DNA of 64,000 nt from Desulfobulbus sp. (GCA_009778955.1 WRFD01000002.1:1-64000); one strand, 5' to 3'; counted from the first letter of the stretch, positions 17,132 to 26,914 are shown. Notes: generated from the sequence alone by a model not told the origin. Translations and numbers: made by a program.

Positions 17132-18736
17132 GTGTTCACTCTCAATCCCGCCCTGCTTAGCTCTCTGGCCCACCCCTGCATCGGGGCCTTGATCGGCTAC
17201 CTCGCCAGCAAGATAGCCATCCGCATGCTGTTTCGGCCGTTACAGCCCTGGCATATCTTCGGCATCCGCATGCCGATGACCCCCGGCGTCATCCCTTCCC
17301 GGCAGCGCCATCTGGCGGTCAGCATCGGGGAGCTGGTGAGCCGTCATCTCCTGACCAGCAAGGATATCGCGGCCGCCTTTGCCAAGAAACCCTTCCAAGG
17401 ACATCTTGCCCTGCTGGCGGAACGTAAGGTCCGCGAACTCTTTGCCCGTGACTTTGGTCCGCTGCCGGAACTCACCCCCCATCGTTTCCGCTCCTATTTC
17501 CAGGTGGGCGTCAAGACCCTGAAATATCAGGTGGGCGAGGGCATCAACAACTATCTGGCCAGCCGTGAGTTCGAGGAAAAATTTACCGCCGCCGTTGCCG
17601 ACCGGCTGAACGATCTCGGGCGGCAGGAAATCGATACGCTGCTTGGCGCCGGAACCAGGCAGGAAATCTATCTGCACATCGACACGCTCATCCGGTCCAT
17701 CCTGTTCAGCGAACGGTTCGTGGCCTGGCTGGCCGGGCGTCTGGCCGAAAATTTGCGGCAGGCCGCCGCTCGTGGGGCGACCATCAATGATCTTGTTCCG
17801 CCTCAGTTGTCGGCCTTGGTTCGATCCCTGCTGCGGAAACATGCCGGCTCCCTGTTGCAACGCATGGGGACGCAGCTGGCCGATCCGGCACTGCGGGACC
17901 AGGTAATCAAGGGCATCCTGGACGGGATCAATCATTTCTTTGATGGCCTCGGCCCAGTGGGGGCCATGGCCAAAGGTTTTTTGGAGGCCGATGCCCTTGA
18001 GCGGAAAATCGGCGTCTATCTGGAGGAAAAGGAAGAGGGGTTGGTGGCCTGGCTCGGCAATCCCGAGATCAGGGAGCGGATGGTGGCGGTGCTGGAGGAG
18101 TCCATTGATGTCCTTTTACGCAAGCGGCTCGATGCGCTCCTGGCGGATGTGGATGCGCAGCGGCTGGACAGCCTTTGCCGGGAATGCGTCAGTCAGATCA
18201 TGGCCGCATGCCGAAGCGAGCGCGCCATGATCGGCCTGCGGGTCTTGCTCCATCTCGGACTTGAGCATGTGCTCGATGGCGGTCGACGAACCCTGGCAGA
18301 TTGCGCCGCCCCATTCTTCCCCGGTCAGGAGGAACGCCAGCTACGGGAGACGATTGTGCGGCAAGGCCTAGCCCTGTTGCGATCGGGCGCCGGCGAGCGG
18401 ATGATCCACGCCACGGCGCATTCCATGATCGACGCCCTGCTTGCCCGGCCGATCGGCCGGCTCTACGATATCGTGCCCCATGGCGTCCGCCAGGGGCTGA
18501 TCGAATACCTCGTGCTCACCACCAACCGGATGCTGCTTCAGGAAGCGCCTGGAATGGTCGAGTCCTTGAATCTCAAGCGGATTGTGACCGACAGGGTCGA
18601 TTCGTTCAACCTGCTTCAGCTCGAACAGCGGCTGTTCTCGATCATAAAAAAACAATGCAGCTCCATCAATCTGTTCGGAGCCTTGCTCGGTTTTCTCATC
18701 GGACTGGCCAATTTGGCGCTGGCCAAGTTGATGTGA
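17132..18736 (+). CDS. DUF445 family membrane protein
   Basis: A 534-residue protein of the DUF445 family, function unknown. It begins with a membrane segment (HPCIGALIGYLASKIAIRMLF) containing the G-x-x-T/S-N/K-type motif seen in the family, followed by RMPMTPGVIPSRQRHLAVSIGELVSRHLLT, a hallmark, then long amphipathic helices and a final hydrophobic helix (NLFGALLGFLIGLANLAL). Topology suggests both ends in the inner membrane with a large helical domain between. GTG start at 17132, 24 bp after gph, so the two are probably cotranscribed. The perfect terminator at 18773 ends the unit. Confidence 0.85.
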   Translation: MFTLNPALLSSLAHPCIGALIGYLASKIAIRMLFRPLQPWHIFGIRMPMTPGVIPSRQRHLAVSIGELVSRHLLTSKDIAAAFAKKPFQGHLALLAERKVRELFARDFGPLPELTPHRFRSYFQVGVKTLKYQVGEGINNYLASREFEEKFTAAVADRLNDLGRQEIDTLLGAGTRQEIYLHIDTLIRSILFSERFVAWLAGRLAENLRQAAARGATINDLVPPQLSALVRSLLRKHAGSLLQRMGTQLADPALRDQVIKGILDGINHFFDGLGPVGAMAKGFLEADALERKIGVYLEEKEEGLVAWLGNPEIRERMVAVLEESIDVLLRKRLDALLADVDAQRLDSLCRECVSQIMAACRSERAMIGLRVLLHLGLEHVLDGGRRTLADCAAPFFPGQEERQLRETIVRQGLALLRSGAGERMIHATAHSMIDALLARPIGRLYDIVPHGVRQGLIEYLVLTTNRMLLQEAPGMVESLNLKRIVTDRVDSFNLLQLEQRLFSIIKKQCSSINLFGALLGFLIGLANLALAKLM

Positions 18737-18772
18737 ATCCGGCCGCCGTACCGGCGGGCCAAAGAGAAGAGA

Positions 18773-18806
18773 AAAAAAAGCCCTGCCAGACAGCAGGGCT
18801 TTTTTG
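18773..18806. terminator. Bidirectional intrinsic terminator
   Basis: Perfect 8-bp stem AGCCCTGC (18779-18786) / GCAGGGCT (18793-18800) with A-run before and T-run after, between the convergent DUF445 and OmpA-like genes. It can stop transcription in both directions. Confidence 0.92.
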
Positions 18807-18829
18807 GTGTTATGCGATCGAGGTAAGGG

Positions 18830-21736
18830 TTATGGCGCCATCACGTGCAGCTCGATCCGCCGGTTTTGTTGCCTTCCCTCCGCTGTGGCGTTGTCGCCGA
18901 TTGGATTCTCGGCTCCGTAGCCCTTGACTTGCAGGCGACTGGCGGCAATGCCTGTACTGATCAGATAGGCGCTTACCGCCTGGGCCCTCTGGGTGCTTAA
19001 TCGCTGGTTGCGCCTGGCGTCGCCGACGTTGTCGGTGTAGCCGGCGATTTCGACCCTGGTTTGAGACGCCAGCGCCAGCGCCGTCGCAATCCGGTCGAGT
19101 TTCTTCAGGGAATCCGGGGTGAGAGTGGCGGTCCCCGACGAGAAGACAATACCTTCAAGGACAATGGCCTTGCCCTGCGGGCAGCCCAAGGTGTTGCTCG
19201 GTGCACCGGCAGGGGAGCCGGGGCAGAGGTCGGCGGAGTCGGGCACGCCATCCTTGTCGGCGTCGGCTTCGGCAGCCTGTTTGTCGACAGGTGGAGCCTG
19301 GGCGTTCGTTGTGGGGCGTGACTGGTCCTTGACGACCTCCAGTTGTTTCTGCAGGTCGCTGACCACTGTCTGGGAGGCGGTCAGCTCCTGCTGTAAGCCG
19401 TCTCTTTCGGTTTGCAGGATCTGCGCTTGCTTGTTGGCCGCCTTCCATTCATCGCTTTTGGCTTCGGCCGCTATCGTCGCTTCGTTCAGTTGGTCGCGCA
19501 GGGTAAGGATCTGCTGGTTGAGGGCGGGAATGAGATCCTGCTGCGCCTGCAGCAGATTCTTGTCGGTCAGTTCCTTGATCCGGTTCTGCGCCTCGCCGAG
19601 GTCGCCCTCCAGTTGCTTCGCCTTGTCGCCGACCGCGTTCAGCGATTCATTGCATCCCTTGGCGTCGGCTTCGATCTCGTTTGCCTTCTTTTCTGCGGCT
19701 GCCTGGGCGGTTAGGGCGGCGGTCGCCTTGGCCTCGACCGCAGCTATCTGTTCCTTGATGCCGTCCAGTTCCTTGGCCTTGGTCTCGGCGAGCGTCAAGG
19801 CATTGCTCTTTTCATCAAGGGCCTTTTTCAGATCGGCGACGGTCTGGGTCAGCGCTTGGGCGGCGGCCAATTGACCGGCCAGATCCGATTTTTCCTGCTC
19901 CAGCCGCTTGATGGAGGCGTCGTTGGTCTCGGTCTGCTTGGCCGCCTCACCCAATCGCGCCTGCAGCGCGGTCAGGGTTTCCGCCTGCTGGGCAGCCTGC
20001 TCCAGAGCGGTGGCCTTCTCCGTCAGGGCCTTGTTCATCTCTTCGTTCTTCGCCTGCAACGCGGGCATGTCCTTCAGCTTGTCCTCGGCCTGGGCCAGTG
20101 CGGCGGCCTGGGCCTCAAAGGCGTTCTTCATGGCCAGTAGATGGTCGTAATCGGCCTGCAGCGCCTCCAGTTGGCTGGCAAGCCCGAGTTTTTCATTGCG
20201 CAGCGAGGTGGTTGCGGCGGTCAGTTCATCGATCTTGGCCTGGACCCCTCCCAATGTCGCTGCCTTTTCCTTGAACTGGGTCTGCAGGGTTTCCTTGCTC
20301 TCCAAGGCTGCCGCCAGGTTTTGCTCGGCTTCGGCCAGGGCGGCCTGCATCTTGGCCTGGGCCGCTTCGATTTCCGTGGACCCCTTGCGGCTGTTTTCGA
20401 CCTCGGCGGCACACCGCTCCAGTTCCTTGGCAGCTTGGGCCTTGTCTCTGCCAAGGGCGGCGATCTGTTGGTTGAGCTGCTCGATCTGCTCGGCGGCTTC
20501 CTTGTGTATCCGGTCAAATTCCTGGCTGCGCTCATCAAGCAGGCGTTGCACCGTGGCCGCGGCCTGAGGTTGGGCGGCTGCCTCCTCCCTGAGCGACTGG
20601 ATAGTCAGGATCGCCTTGTCCATAGCCTCCTTTTTCTCGGTAAGCGCCTGCTCCGTTGCCTTCTTCTGCTCGCCGAGCGCATTGGCCTGCTGCTGTTCCT
20701 TTTCTGCTCCCAGCCGGATCAAGGCTTCGACCTTGCGTTCGGCCTGTTCCAAATCTCTTTTGGTGGCGGTCAGTTGCTCCAGGGTTTCGGCCACCTGCAC
20801 CTTTAATTGATTGACGGCGCCGGCTTGGTTCTGGAGCTGTTGCCGGGCCTCGACAAGCGCGGCTTCCTTTTCCTTGACGGTTTGTTCGCTCTGTGCGCCA
20901 GCGGTCTGTATGGTGGCGATCTTCTGTTGCAACTGCTCCAATTCGGCCTTGGTGCGCTTCAGTTCAGTCGCATTTTTTTCCAAGGTAGAGGCCTGGTTCT
21001 GGAGCTGTTGCCGAGCCTCGGCAAGCGCGGCTTCCTTTTCTTTGACGGCTTGCTCGCCCTGCGCGCCAGCGGTCTGCATGGCGGCGATCTTCTGTTGCGA
21101 CTGCTCCAATTCGGCTTTGGCCCGCTTCAGTTCAGCCGCGTTTTTTTCCTGGGCGGCAGTCATGGCCGCCAGCCGGTCTTCCCGGTCCTTGAGGATTTTG
21201 TTGGTAGTCTCGGCGGCCAGCACCTGCTGTTGGTTCAATTCCTGGCGGAGTTGTTCGAGCTGCGTCTTGGACCTGTTCAGTTCAGCGGTGGCCTGTTCTT
21301 TTTCGGCGGTCAGCGTCTCGATTCGCTTGGCCTTTTCCTCAAGCTGTTTGTCCGGGATCTCGTCGGCAGCGCCGGCCGCTTCAGTCCGCAGGGCGTGCTT
21401 CCTGGCAGCGATGGTGTCCCGGGCGTCGAGCAGTTGCTTGATCTGCTGATCTTTCCGTGCTAATTCGTCTTGCAGTTTCTGAAGTTTTCCATCGGTCGGC
21501 GCCTGCGCCGTCAATTGGCTCGGTGTGGGCGCGGATGCCTTCCGCTGCGTGGCGGGAGAGGGCGCCGTGGCCGTGGCGTCCGCGGCATGCTGCTTGCCGG
21601 CTTGAACCTGGGGCGCGGAAACCTGGCCCCGATCTTTGGGGATTTCGGTTTCCCTGATAATCTTGCTGTTGAAGTTGGCGAGCGCAATGTAGGCGGCGAG
21701 GCCGGCGATGGAGAGAAGGATCAGTCTGATTTTCAT
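18830..21736 (-). CDS. Long coiled-coil protein with OmpA C-terminal domain
   Basis: A 968-residue envelope protein. The start MKIRLILLSIAGLAAYIALAN is a signal anchor; residues about 65-800 are almost uninterrupted coiled coil rich in Ala, Glu, Gln and Lys; then a thrombospondin-type-3-like calcium loop (DADKDGVPDSADLCPGSP) and an OmpA peptidoglycan-binding domain (GYTDNVGDARRNQRLSTQRA, ending RRIELHVMAP). An anchored rod with an OmpA tip would span the periplasm from inner membrane to cell wall. It contains a 56-residue tandem duplication. It lies 41 bp downstream of glgB on the same strand, but no functional link is obvious. Rod length could be 80-100 nm if fully extended, which would have to fold back in the periplasm. 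Confidence 0.85.
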   Translation of the reverse strand: MKIRLILLSIAGLAAYIALANFNSKIIRETEIPKDRGQVSAPQVQAGKQHAADATATAPSPATQRKASAPTPSQLTAQAPTDGKLQKLQDELARKDQQIKQLLDARDTIAARKHALRTEAAGAADEIPDKQLEEKAKRIETLTAEKEQATAELNRSKTQLEQLRQELNQQQVLAAETTNKILKDREDRLAAMTAAQEKNAAELKRAKAELEQSQQKIAAMQTAGAQGEQAVKEKEAALAEARQQLQNQASTLEKNATELKRTKAELEQLQQKIATIQTAGAQSEQTVKEKEAALVEARQQLQNQAGAVNQLKVQVAETLEQLTATKRDLEQAERKVEALIRLGAEKEQQQANALGEQKKATEQALTEKKEAMDKAILTIQSLREEAAAQPQAAATVQRLLDERSQEFDRIHKEAAEQIEQLNQQIAALGRDKAQAAKELERCAAEVENSRKGSTEIEAAQAKMQAALAEAEQNLAAALESKETLQTQFKEKAATLGGVQAKIDELTAATTSLRNEKLGLASQLEALQADYDHLLAMKNAFEAQAAALAQAEDKLKDMPALQAKNEEMNKALTEKATALEQAAQQAETLTALQARLGEAAKQTETNDASIKRLEQEKSDLAGQLAAAQALTQTVADLKKALDEKSNALTLAETKAKELDGIKEQIAAVEAKATAALTAQAAAEKKANEIEADAKGCNESLNAVGDKAKQLEGDLGEAQNRIKELTDKNLLQAQQDLIPALNQQILTLRDQLNEATIAAEAKSDEWKAANKQAQILQTERDGLQQELTASQTVVSDLQKQLEVVKDQSRPTTNAQAPPVDKQAAEADADKDGVPDSADLCPGSPAGAPSNTLGCPQGKAIVLEGIVFSSGTATLTPDSLKKLDRIATALALASQTRVEIAGYTDNVGDARRNQRLSTQRAQAVSAYLISTGIAASRLQVKGYGAENPIGDNATAEGRQQNRRIELHVMAP
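20827..21162 (-). repeat. Tandem 168-bp duplication inside coiled coil
   Basis: The 168 bp at 20827-20994 recur at 20995-21162 in the same frame with scattered substitutions, giving two 56-residue copies that contain GAQ(G/S)EQ(A/T)VKEKEAAL and EARQQLQNQA. The high nucleotide identity, including many silent positions, indicates a fairly recent in-frame duplication lengthening the rod by 56 residues (eight heptads). Confidence 0.9.
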
Positions 21737-21777
21737 GGCTGGTATAGTTGTGAGGTTGAGGTCACGTAAAGAAGACG

Positions 21778-23718
21778 TCAGGTGTCGTCATGCACGGGTT
21801 TGAGCCACAAAGTGGTCAAGGGCGGCAAGGTCAGCGACAGGCACTGGTCGAAGGTGTGGCAAGCTTCGGGCAAAGTGGTGCACATCGGTCCATTGCCGAC
21901 TCCGCTGCCGCCATAAATTACATGGTCTGAGTTGATCAACTCCCGGTAGGTTCCGGCCCTGGGGACGCCGATGCGATATTGCTGGCGCACCACCGGGGTG
22001 AAATTGCAGACCACGACGATGAAGTCTTCGGGATTCTTGCCAAAGCGGAGAAAGGAAAAGACGGAATTGTCGGAGTCGTTGGCGTCGATCCAGCGGAAGC
22101 CGTTCCAGTTGAAATCGATCTGGTGCAAGGCCGCCTCGAAGCGGTAGACCAGATTGAGATCGCGCACCAGGTGTTGGACGCCTCGGTGGCTCGGCGCCTC
22201 CAAGGCCATCCACTCCAGGCCGGTGTCGTGGTTCCACTCCTGCCACTGGCCGAATTCGCCGCCCATGAACAGCAGCTTTTTACCGGAATAGCCCCACATA
22301 AAACTGAAATAGGCGCGAAGATTGGCGAATTTTTGCCATTCGTCGCCGCTCATCTTGTTGAGGAGCGAGCCCTTGCCGTGCACGGCCTCGTCATGGCTAA
22401 GCGGCAGGACGAAATTTTCGTGGAAGGCGTACAGCATGCCAAAGGTCATCTGGTTGTGGTGAAACCTGCGGAACAGAGCATCCTTACCCATATAGCTCAG
22501 GGAGTCGTGCATCCAGCCCATGTTCCATTTGAGGCTGAAGCCGAGGCCGCCGACGTAGGTGGGCCGGCTGACCATGGGCCAGGAGGTCGATTCCTCGGCA
22601 ATGGTGAGCACGCCGGGAAAGACGCCGTGCAGGGCTTCGTTGACCTTGCGCAGAAAACTGATGGCGGCCAGGTTTTCCCTGCCGCCGTGCTCGTTGGCAA
22701 TCCATTGCCCTTCCTGGCGTGAATAATCGAGGTACAGCATGGAGGCCACCGCGTCGACCCGGAGACCGTCGATGTGATATTTGTCGATCCAGAACAGGGC
22801 GTTGGAAATGAGAAAGGAGCGAACTTCGTTCCGGCTGTAATTGAAGATCATGGTGCCCCAGTCCTGATGCTCACCCTGCAAGGGGTTGGCATGGGCATAC
22901 AACTGGGTGCCGTCGAAATTATTCAGGCCGGCGCCATCCTTGGGAAAATGGGCCGGAACCCAATCCAGCAGCACGCCGACGCCGGCCGCATGGCACTCGT
23001 CGACAAAGAACATGAAGTCCTCAGGGCTGCCGAAGCGGGAGGTCGGGGCATAGAAGCCGAGCACTTGGTAGCCCCAGGAGCCGTCGAAGGGATATTCGGT
23101 GATGGGCAGCAGCTCGATGTGGGTGTAGCCCAGCTCCTTGACATAGGGGATCAGTTCGGCGGCCAGCTCGCGATAGGTGAGGAAGCGCTGGCCCCAGCGG
23201 TCGTCCGGTTTCCGGCGCCAGGAGCCGAGATGGACCTCGTAGATTGAGATCGGGCTATCCAGGGCCTGATGGCGCGCGCGGTTGGCAACCCATTCCTGGT
23301 CCCGCCAGGCGTAGCGGTCGAGGTTGACAACCACCGAGCCGGTACGCGGTCGTTCCTCCATGGCGAAGCCGAGGGGATCGGCCTTGTCGAGCCGTTCACC
23401 GGTCTGGGCGGTGATTCGGTATTTGTAGACCGTATGTTCGCCCAGGCCGGGGATGAAAAGTGTCCAGATGCCGGCATCGGACGAATGCATGGGATGCAGG
23501 CCGGAGTTCCAGCCGTTGAAATCGCCGATCACTTCGACTTGGCGGGCATTGGGGGCCCACACTGCGAAAACGACCCCTTCGTCCTCTCCATGGCGCACAA
23601 AATGCGCACCCAGTTTCTGGTAGGCGCGTTCGTGCGTTCCTTCACTGTGCAGATAGCGGTCGAAATGGCTGAGCCATTCCGTCGGTACAGCTTTTCCGGC
23701 CGGGATGTCGTATTCCAT
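21778..23718 (-). CDS. glgB: 1,4-alpha-glucan branching enzyme
   Basis: Glycogen branching enzyme, GH13, 646 residues, cytoplasmic. An N-terminal CBM48-like domain ([22 protein letters not shown]) leads into the barrel. Catalytic features: nucleophile Asp in [18 protein letters not shown], acid/base Glu in [10 protein letters not shown], and [17 protein letters not shown] carrying the transition-state His/Asp. Also [17 protein letters not shown]. It forms alpha-1,6 branches in glycogen. No other glycogen genes are next to it, so it may act with a distant glgA/glgC or a maltosyl-transfer pathway. Confidence 0.96.
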   Translation of the reverse strand: MEYDIPAGKAVPTEWLSHFDRYLHSEGTHERAYQKLGAHFVRHGEDEGVVFAVWAPNARQVEVIGDFNGWNSGLHPMHSSDAGIWTLFIPGLGEHTVYKYRITAQTGERLDKADPLGFAMEERPRTGSVVVNLDRYAWRDQEWVANRARHQALDSPISIYEVHLGSWRRKPDDRWGQRFLTYRELAAELIPYVKELGYTHIELLPITEYPFDGSWGYQVLGFYAPTSRFGSPEDFMFFVDECHAAGVGVLLDWVPAHFPKDGAGLNNFDGTQLYAHANPLQGEHQDWGTMIFNYSRNEVRSFLISNALFWIDKYHIDGLRVDAVASMLYLDYSRQEGQWIANEHGGRENLAAISFLRKVNEALHGVFPGVLTIAEESTSWPMVSRPTYVGGLGFSLKWNMGWMHDSLSYMGKDALFRRFHHNQMTFGMLYAFHENFVLPLSHDEAVHGKGSLLNKMSGDEWQKFANLRAYFSFMWGYSGKKLLFMGGEFGQWQEWNHDTGLEWMALEAPSHRGVQHLVRDLNLVYRFEAALHQIDFNWNGFRWIDANDSDNSVFSFLRFGKNPEDFIVVVCNFTPVVRQQYRIGVPRAGTYRELINSDHVIYGGSGVGNGPMCTTLPEACHTFDQCLSLTLPPLTTLWLKPVHDDT

Positions 23719-23843
23719 GTCTCGTACGCGCCTCGTTTCGGATGCAAAATTGCAAAAAACTTGTTCAATTTACCGCATTGACCGATGAATGTCATGGAGA
23801 ATTGTCGTCATCCTCCCGGCAAATCGCTGCCGCCGGCGCCCGG

Positions 23844-25010
23844 TCAGGCCAGGCAGTGGCGGAGAATGGCCGCAACCCGTTCCGGGGTGGAGTCGGCAAG
23901 CCTCCAGACTCGGGCCAGTCCACGGGTATTGTCGGCAATGCGGGGAATGTCTGCCGCCGGAATGCCGAGATCATTCAAGGTGAGCGGCGCGTTCACACTT
24001 GCCAGCCAGTCTGCGATCCGGGCGATGGTCTGCTCCGTTGCCAGCTGCGGATCGGCTTCGCCGAGGGCGAACAACCGTCGGCCGAGGCTGGCGATCCGCT
24101 TTCCCAAGGCTGTTTGCTGGGCGCGGAGCCAGCCGAGCAGGATCACCGCCATGCCGGCGCCATGGGGGACGTCGTAGAGGGCGCTCAAGGAATGCTCGAT
24201 GAGATGCATGGGAAAGCCGACCCGGCCGAGGCCGGCGGCGGTTAAGCCGTTGAGGGCCAGGCAGGCGGTCCACATCAGGTTGGCGCGGCCGTGATAATCG
24301 AGTGGATCTTGCAGGCAGCGGTCGCAGGCGGCCATGCTGTTTTCGATCAGCCCTTCCATCAGTCGGTCCTGCACAGAGGTGTCGGGGTCGGCGGTGGTCA
24401 GATAGAATTCCAGCAGATGGCTGATGGCGTCGATCGCGCCGAAGGCGGTTTGGTCGGGCGGCACGGTGCATGTGGTTTGGGGGTCGAGGATCGAGGTTTT
24501 GGGGTGGAGCAGGCGATGGCCGAACCCGAATTTTTCTCCGGTGGCCTCGTTGGTCAGCACCATGCCCGAATTCATCTCCGAACCTGAGCCGGCAAGGGTG
24601 AGCACTGTGGTCACCGGCAGGACGGTTTTGAGGCTTTTTTTGCCGGTGAAGAATTTCCACACATCGTGCTCGGCCGGGACGCCGGCGGCAATGGCCTTGG
24701 CCGTGTCGATGACCGAGCCGCCGCCCGCAGCCACAATCACCTCCACGTGCTGGGTCCTGGCCGTATCGATGCCTTGGCGCGCATGGGCCACCAGGGGATT
24801 GGCGCGCACGTCTCCGTGCTCGGCCACCTCAAGGCCCGCTGTCCTCAACGAGGCGAGAATCTGTTCGTACAGGCCGCTCTGCTTCAAGCTGGAGCGGCCG
24901 TAGACCAGCAGCGCCCGTTTGCCCCAGGCCCTGGTTTCCGGGCCGATGGTCTTGATGGTGCCTTGGCCGAACAGGATCTTGGTCGGATTATGAAAGACGA
25001 AATTGTGCAT
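23844..25010 (-). CDS. Iron-containing alcohol dehydrogenase (YqhD/BDH-like)
   Basis: NAD(P)H-dependent group III alcohol dehydrogenase, 388 residues. NFVFHNPTKILFGQGTI opens the protein as in YqhD/butanol dehydrogenases; GGGSVIDTAKAIAAG binds the nucleotide; metal ligands are the Asp of FGAIDAISHLLEFY, that His, and the histidines in HLIEHSLSALYDVPHGAGMAV. It would interconvert alcohols and aldehydes. The ATG at 25010 has GCAGGAC four bases before it and is preferred over an in-frame TTG four codons earlier. A terminator-like hairpin lies only 16 bases upstream. Confidence 0.92.
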   Translation of the reverse strand: MHNFVFHNPTKILFGQGTIKTIGPETRAWGKRALLVYGRSSLKQSGLYEQILASLRTAGLEVAEHGDVRANPLVAHARQGIDTARTQHVEVIVAAGGGSVIDTAKAIAAGVPAEHDVWKFFTGKKSLKTVLPVTTVLTLAGSGSEMNSGMVLTNEATGEKFGFGHRLLHPKTSILDPQTTCTVPPDQTAFGAIDAISHLLEFYLTTADPDTSVQDRLMEGLIENSMAACDRCLQDPLDYHGRANLMWTACLALNGLTAAGLGRVGFPMHLIEHSLSALYDVPHGAGMAVILLGWLRAQQTALGKRIASLGRRLFALGEADPQLATEQTIARIADWLASVNAPLTLNDLGIPAADIPRIADNTRGLARVWRLADSTPERVAAILRHCLA

Positions 25011-25025
25011 GATGTCCTGCAAACG

Positions 25026-25049
25026 AAAAAAAAGCGGCTTTCTGCCGCC
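25026..25049 (-). terminator. Terminator-like hairpin before the alcohol dehydrogenase
   Basis: Leftward reading gives GCGGC-AGAAA-GCCGC followed by eight T (A-run at 25026-25033). A second stem (25052-25058 with 25063-25069) spans the stop codon of the CPBP gene just before it. It should end leftward transcription, although only 16 bases remain before the dehydrogenase ATG. Confidence 0.7.
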
Positions 25050-25067
25050 AAAGCGGCCCGACGGCCG

Positions 25068-25754
25068 CTACCAGAAATGCCAGGAATCAGTGGCGTAGAC
25101 AAACAGAGCCAGAGAAATATTGGTGACTGCGTGCGCCGCGATGCAGGCGATCAGATCCTGCCGGCGAATGAGGAGCCAGGCCATCAGGAGGCCGTAGGCC
25201 ACGGCGGCCGGCCATTCGGGCGGCATATGGCCGGCGGCGAAGGCCAGGGTCGAAAGAATGACTGCCGGCCATGACCAGCTGCCCGGCGGCGCCTCGTCGA
25301 TGCAACGCTGATCCAGGGCGACACGGAGCGGGTCCGGCTGTCCCGACCGCCGCGCCTGGTCCCATTGCAGCGCCAGACGGAAGGCGAATCCCCGCATCAT
25401 CAGCTCCTCGAACAGGGGAACCATCAGCCCGGCGCTGAGCAGGCGCAGGAGGAAGCTCTGCACGGACCAGGGATTGGCCCCTTTCGGATGGGCAAAGGGA
25501 GCCAGCAGCGCGAGCCACAGCAGCAGGCCGGCCAGCCCGGCAACCGCGCCGGTGGCGATCGATCCCCACACCGGTCTGGGGCCAGTGAGGGGGCAGTACC
25601 AGCGCCAGGCCCAGACGAGCAGCAAGGGGACGACGATAAGGCGGCATAGATAGTTCAAGTGCAGCGCCAGGACGTCGGCCGGGATCGAGGCAATCCCCAC
25701 ATAGGCCAGGTACGGCAGGGCGTAGGGAAGAAGGAGCTGACGGTTGGTGATCAT
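25068..25754 (-). CDS. CPBP-family intramembrane glutamic endopeptidase
   Basis: Membrane protease of the CPBP (CAAX/Rce1-like) family, 228 residues and about six to seven helices. The catalytic glutamates are in LFEELMMRGFAFR; the second motif His is in FAAGHMPPEW and the third in IAAHAVTNISLAL. The overall sequence resembles the CPBP proteins associated with exosortase/PEP-CTERM systems, but no exosortase or PEP-CTERM substrate is in this window, so that link is only suggested. Same strand as rsmA and the small membrane protein before it; 15 bp separates it from the latter. Confidence 0.85.
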   Translation of the reverse strand: MITNRQLLLPYALPYLAYVGIASIPADVLALHLNYLCRLIVVPLLLVWAWRWYCPLTGPRPVWGSIATGAVAGLAGLLLWLALLAPFAHPKGANPWSVQSFLLRLLSAGLMVPLFEELMMRGFAFRLALQWDQARRSGQPDPLRVALDQRCIDEAPPGSWSWPAVILSTLAFAAGHMPPEWPAAVAYGLLMAWLLIRRQDLIACIAAHAVTNISLALFVYATDSWHFW

Positions 25755-25769
25755 GGCGTGCCGGCAGGC

Positions 25770-26024
25770 TCAGTCATGGTCGGCTGGTTCCAGGTTCCGG
25801 GACGCCTGTTCCGCCTTGTCCCGCTTGCGGGTACGGATGAAATCGACCACCGCCCATGTCAGGAGGACGCCGCTGGCGATTTGGTTGAACAACTGGTGTT
25901 TGAGCATCTCCGGATCGGTGGTGAACCAACCGTCGTACAGGCACCAGAGGCCGAGTCCGGCGAGGAGGACAGGAAAGACATAGGGGCTGATCTGGGGAGG
26001 GGCAGGGGGCTTTGGGTCCGTCAT
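25770..26024 (-). CDS. Small two-helix membrane protein
   Basis: An 84-residue protein, MTDPKPPAPPQISPYVFPVL, with two hydrophobic segments (about residues 14-30 and 45-62) and a charged C-terminal tail (RTRKRDKAEQASRN). I do not recognise a family. Its ATG at 26024 overlaps the rsmA stop (ATGA, 26021-26024), which both fixes the start and supports it being real. It lies between rsmA and the CPBP protease in what looks like one transcript. Confidence 0.65.
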   Translation of the reverse strand: MTDPKPPAPPQISPYVFPVLLAGLGLWCLYDGWFTTDPEMLKHQLFNQIASGVLLTWAVVDFIRTRKRDKAEQASRNLEPADHD

Positions 26025-26908
26025 AATGATGCGTGGGATGAGCAAGGGTTGGTGGGTGTGCCAGGTGCAAGCGCACGACTTAGACGAACGAAATCTTCCA
26101 GGGACAGAGTCTCCGCCCGGATTGAGGGGATTAGGCCGCACGCTTCGATGCAGCGGGCCAGAGAGGCCTTGTCGGGCCTCAGCCCGGCGCCGGCCAGACC
26201 GTTGAGCAGGGTTTTGCGCCGCTGACCAAAGGCGGCATGAACGATCCGGGCCATCAGGGCGTTATCGAAATCACCCAAGGCCTGCACCCGCGCCGGCCGG
26301 GGTTGGAAGGCGATGCGGATCACCAGGGAATCGACCTTGGGCCGGGGGTGGAATTCCGCCGGGTCAACCGTCAGCAGCGGCCGCACCTCGGCGCAGGCGG
26401 CAAACAGCACCGTGGGGACGCCGTACTCCTTGGTGCCCGGCCGGGCCATCAGCCTCATGGCCATTTCCTTTTGCAGCATCACCACGGCGAAATCCATCAG
26501 TTCGACGTGGTTGATCAGGCGGAAGAGAAAAGGGCTGGAGATCGAGTAGGGCAGGTTGGCGACGATTTTCAGCTTTTGCCCCGGTGCGGCCAGGGAAGCC
26601 AGGTCGATCTGGAGCACATCGGCGTGGATCAACTCGACGTTGGCGGGCAGATCCTGTTGTTCCCGATGCAGGCGGACAATGCCCGCGTCGGCTTCCAGGC
26701 CGACGACATGGGCGCAGGCCGCCGCCAGCGGACGGGTGAGGGCGCCCAGGCCGACCCCGACTTCAATCACCCGGTCGTCAGGATGCAGCTCGGCTAGATC
26801 GACGATCCGTTTCGGGGTGCGCTCGTGCACCAGAAAATTCTGCCCCAGTTTTTTGTGGGGGGCTAGGCCCTGGCGCGCAAGGAGATGCTGGGCGGATCCG
26901 GCAGTCAT
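26021..26908 (-). CDS. rsmA: 16S rRNA dimethyladenosine transferase RsmA/KsgA
   Basis: Dimethylates two adjacent adenosines near the 3' end of 16S rRNA. 295 residues. KKLGQNFLVHERTPKRIVD is the family start; SAM-binding motif I is VIEVGVGLGALTRPLA; the catalytic motif IV is NLPYSISSPFLFRL. The C-terminal helical domain includes FHPRPKVDSLVIRI and FGQRRKTLLNGL. Era, which monitors the same rRNA region, is encoded elsewhere in this window. It is preceded by tsaD six bases away, so tsaD-rsmA-small membrane protein-CPBP probably form one operon. Confidence 0.97.
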   Translation of the reverse strand: MTAGSAQHLLARQGLAPHKKLGQNFLVHERTPKRIVDLAELHPDDRVIEVGVGLGALTRPLAAACAHVVGLEADAGIVRLHREQQDLPANVELIHADVLQIDLASLAAPGQKLKIVANLPYSISSPFLFRLINHVELMDFAVVMLQKEMAMRLMARPGTKEYGVPTVLFAACAEVRPLLTVDPAEFHPRPKVDSLVIRIAFQPRPARVQALGDFDNALMARIVHAAFGQRRKTLLNGLAGAGLRPDKASLARCIEACGLIPSIRAETLSLEDFVRLSRALAPGTPTNPCSSHASL

Positions 26909-26914
26909 GGCGCC

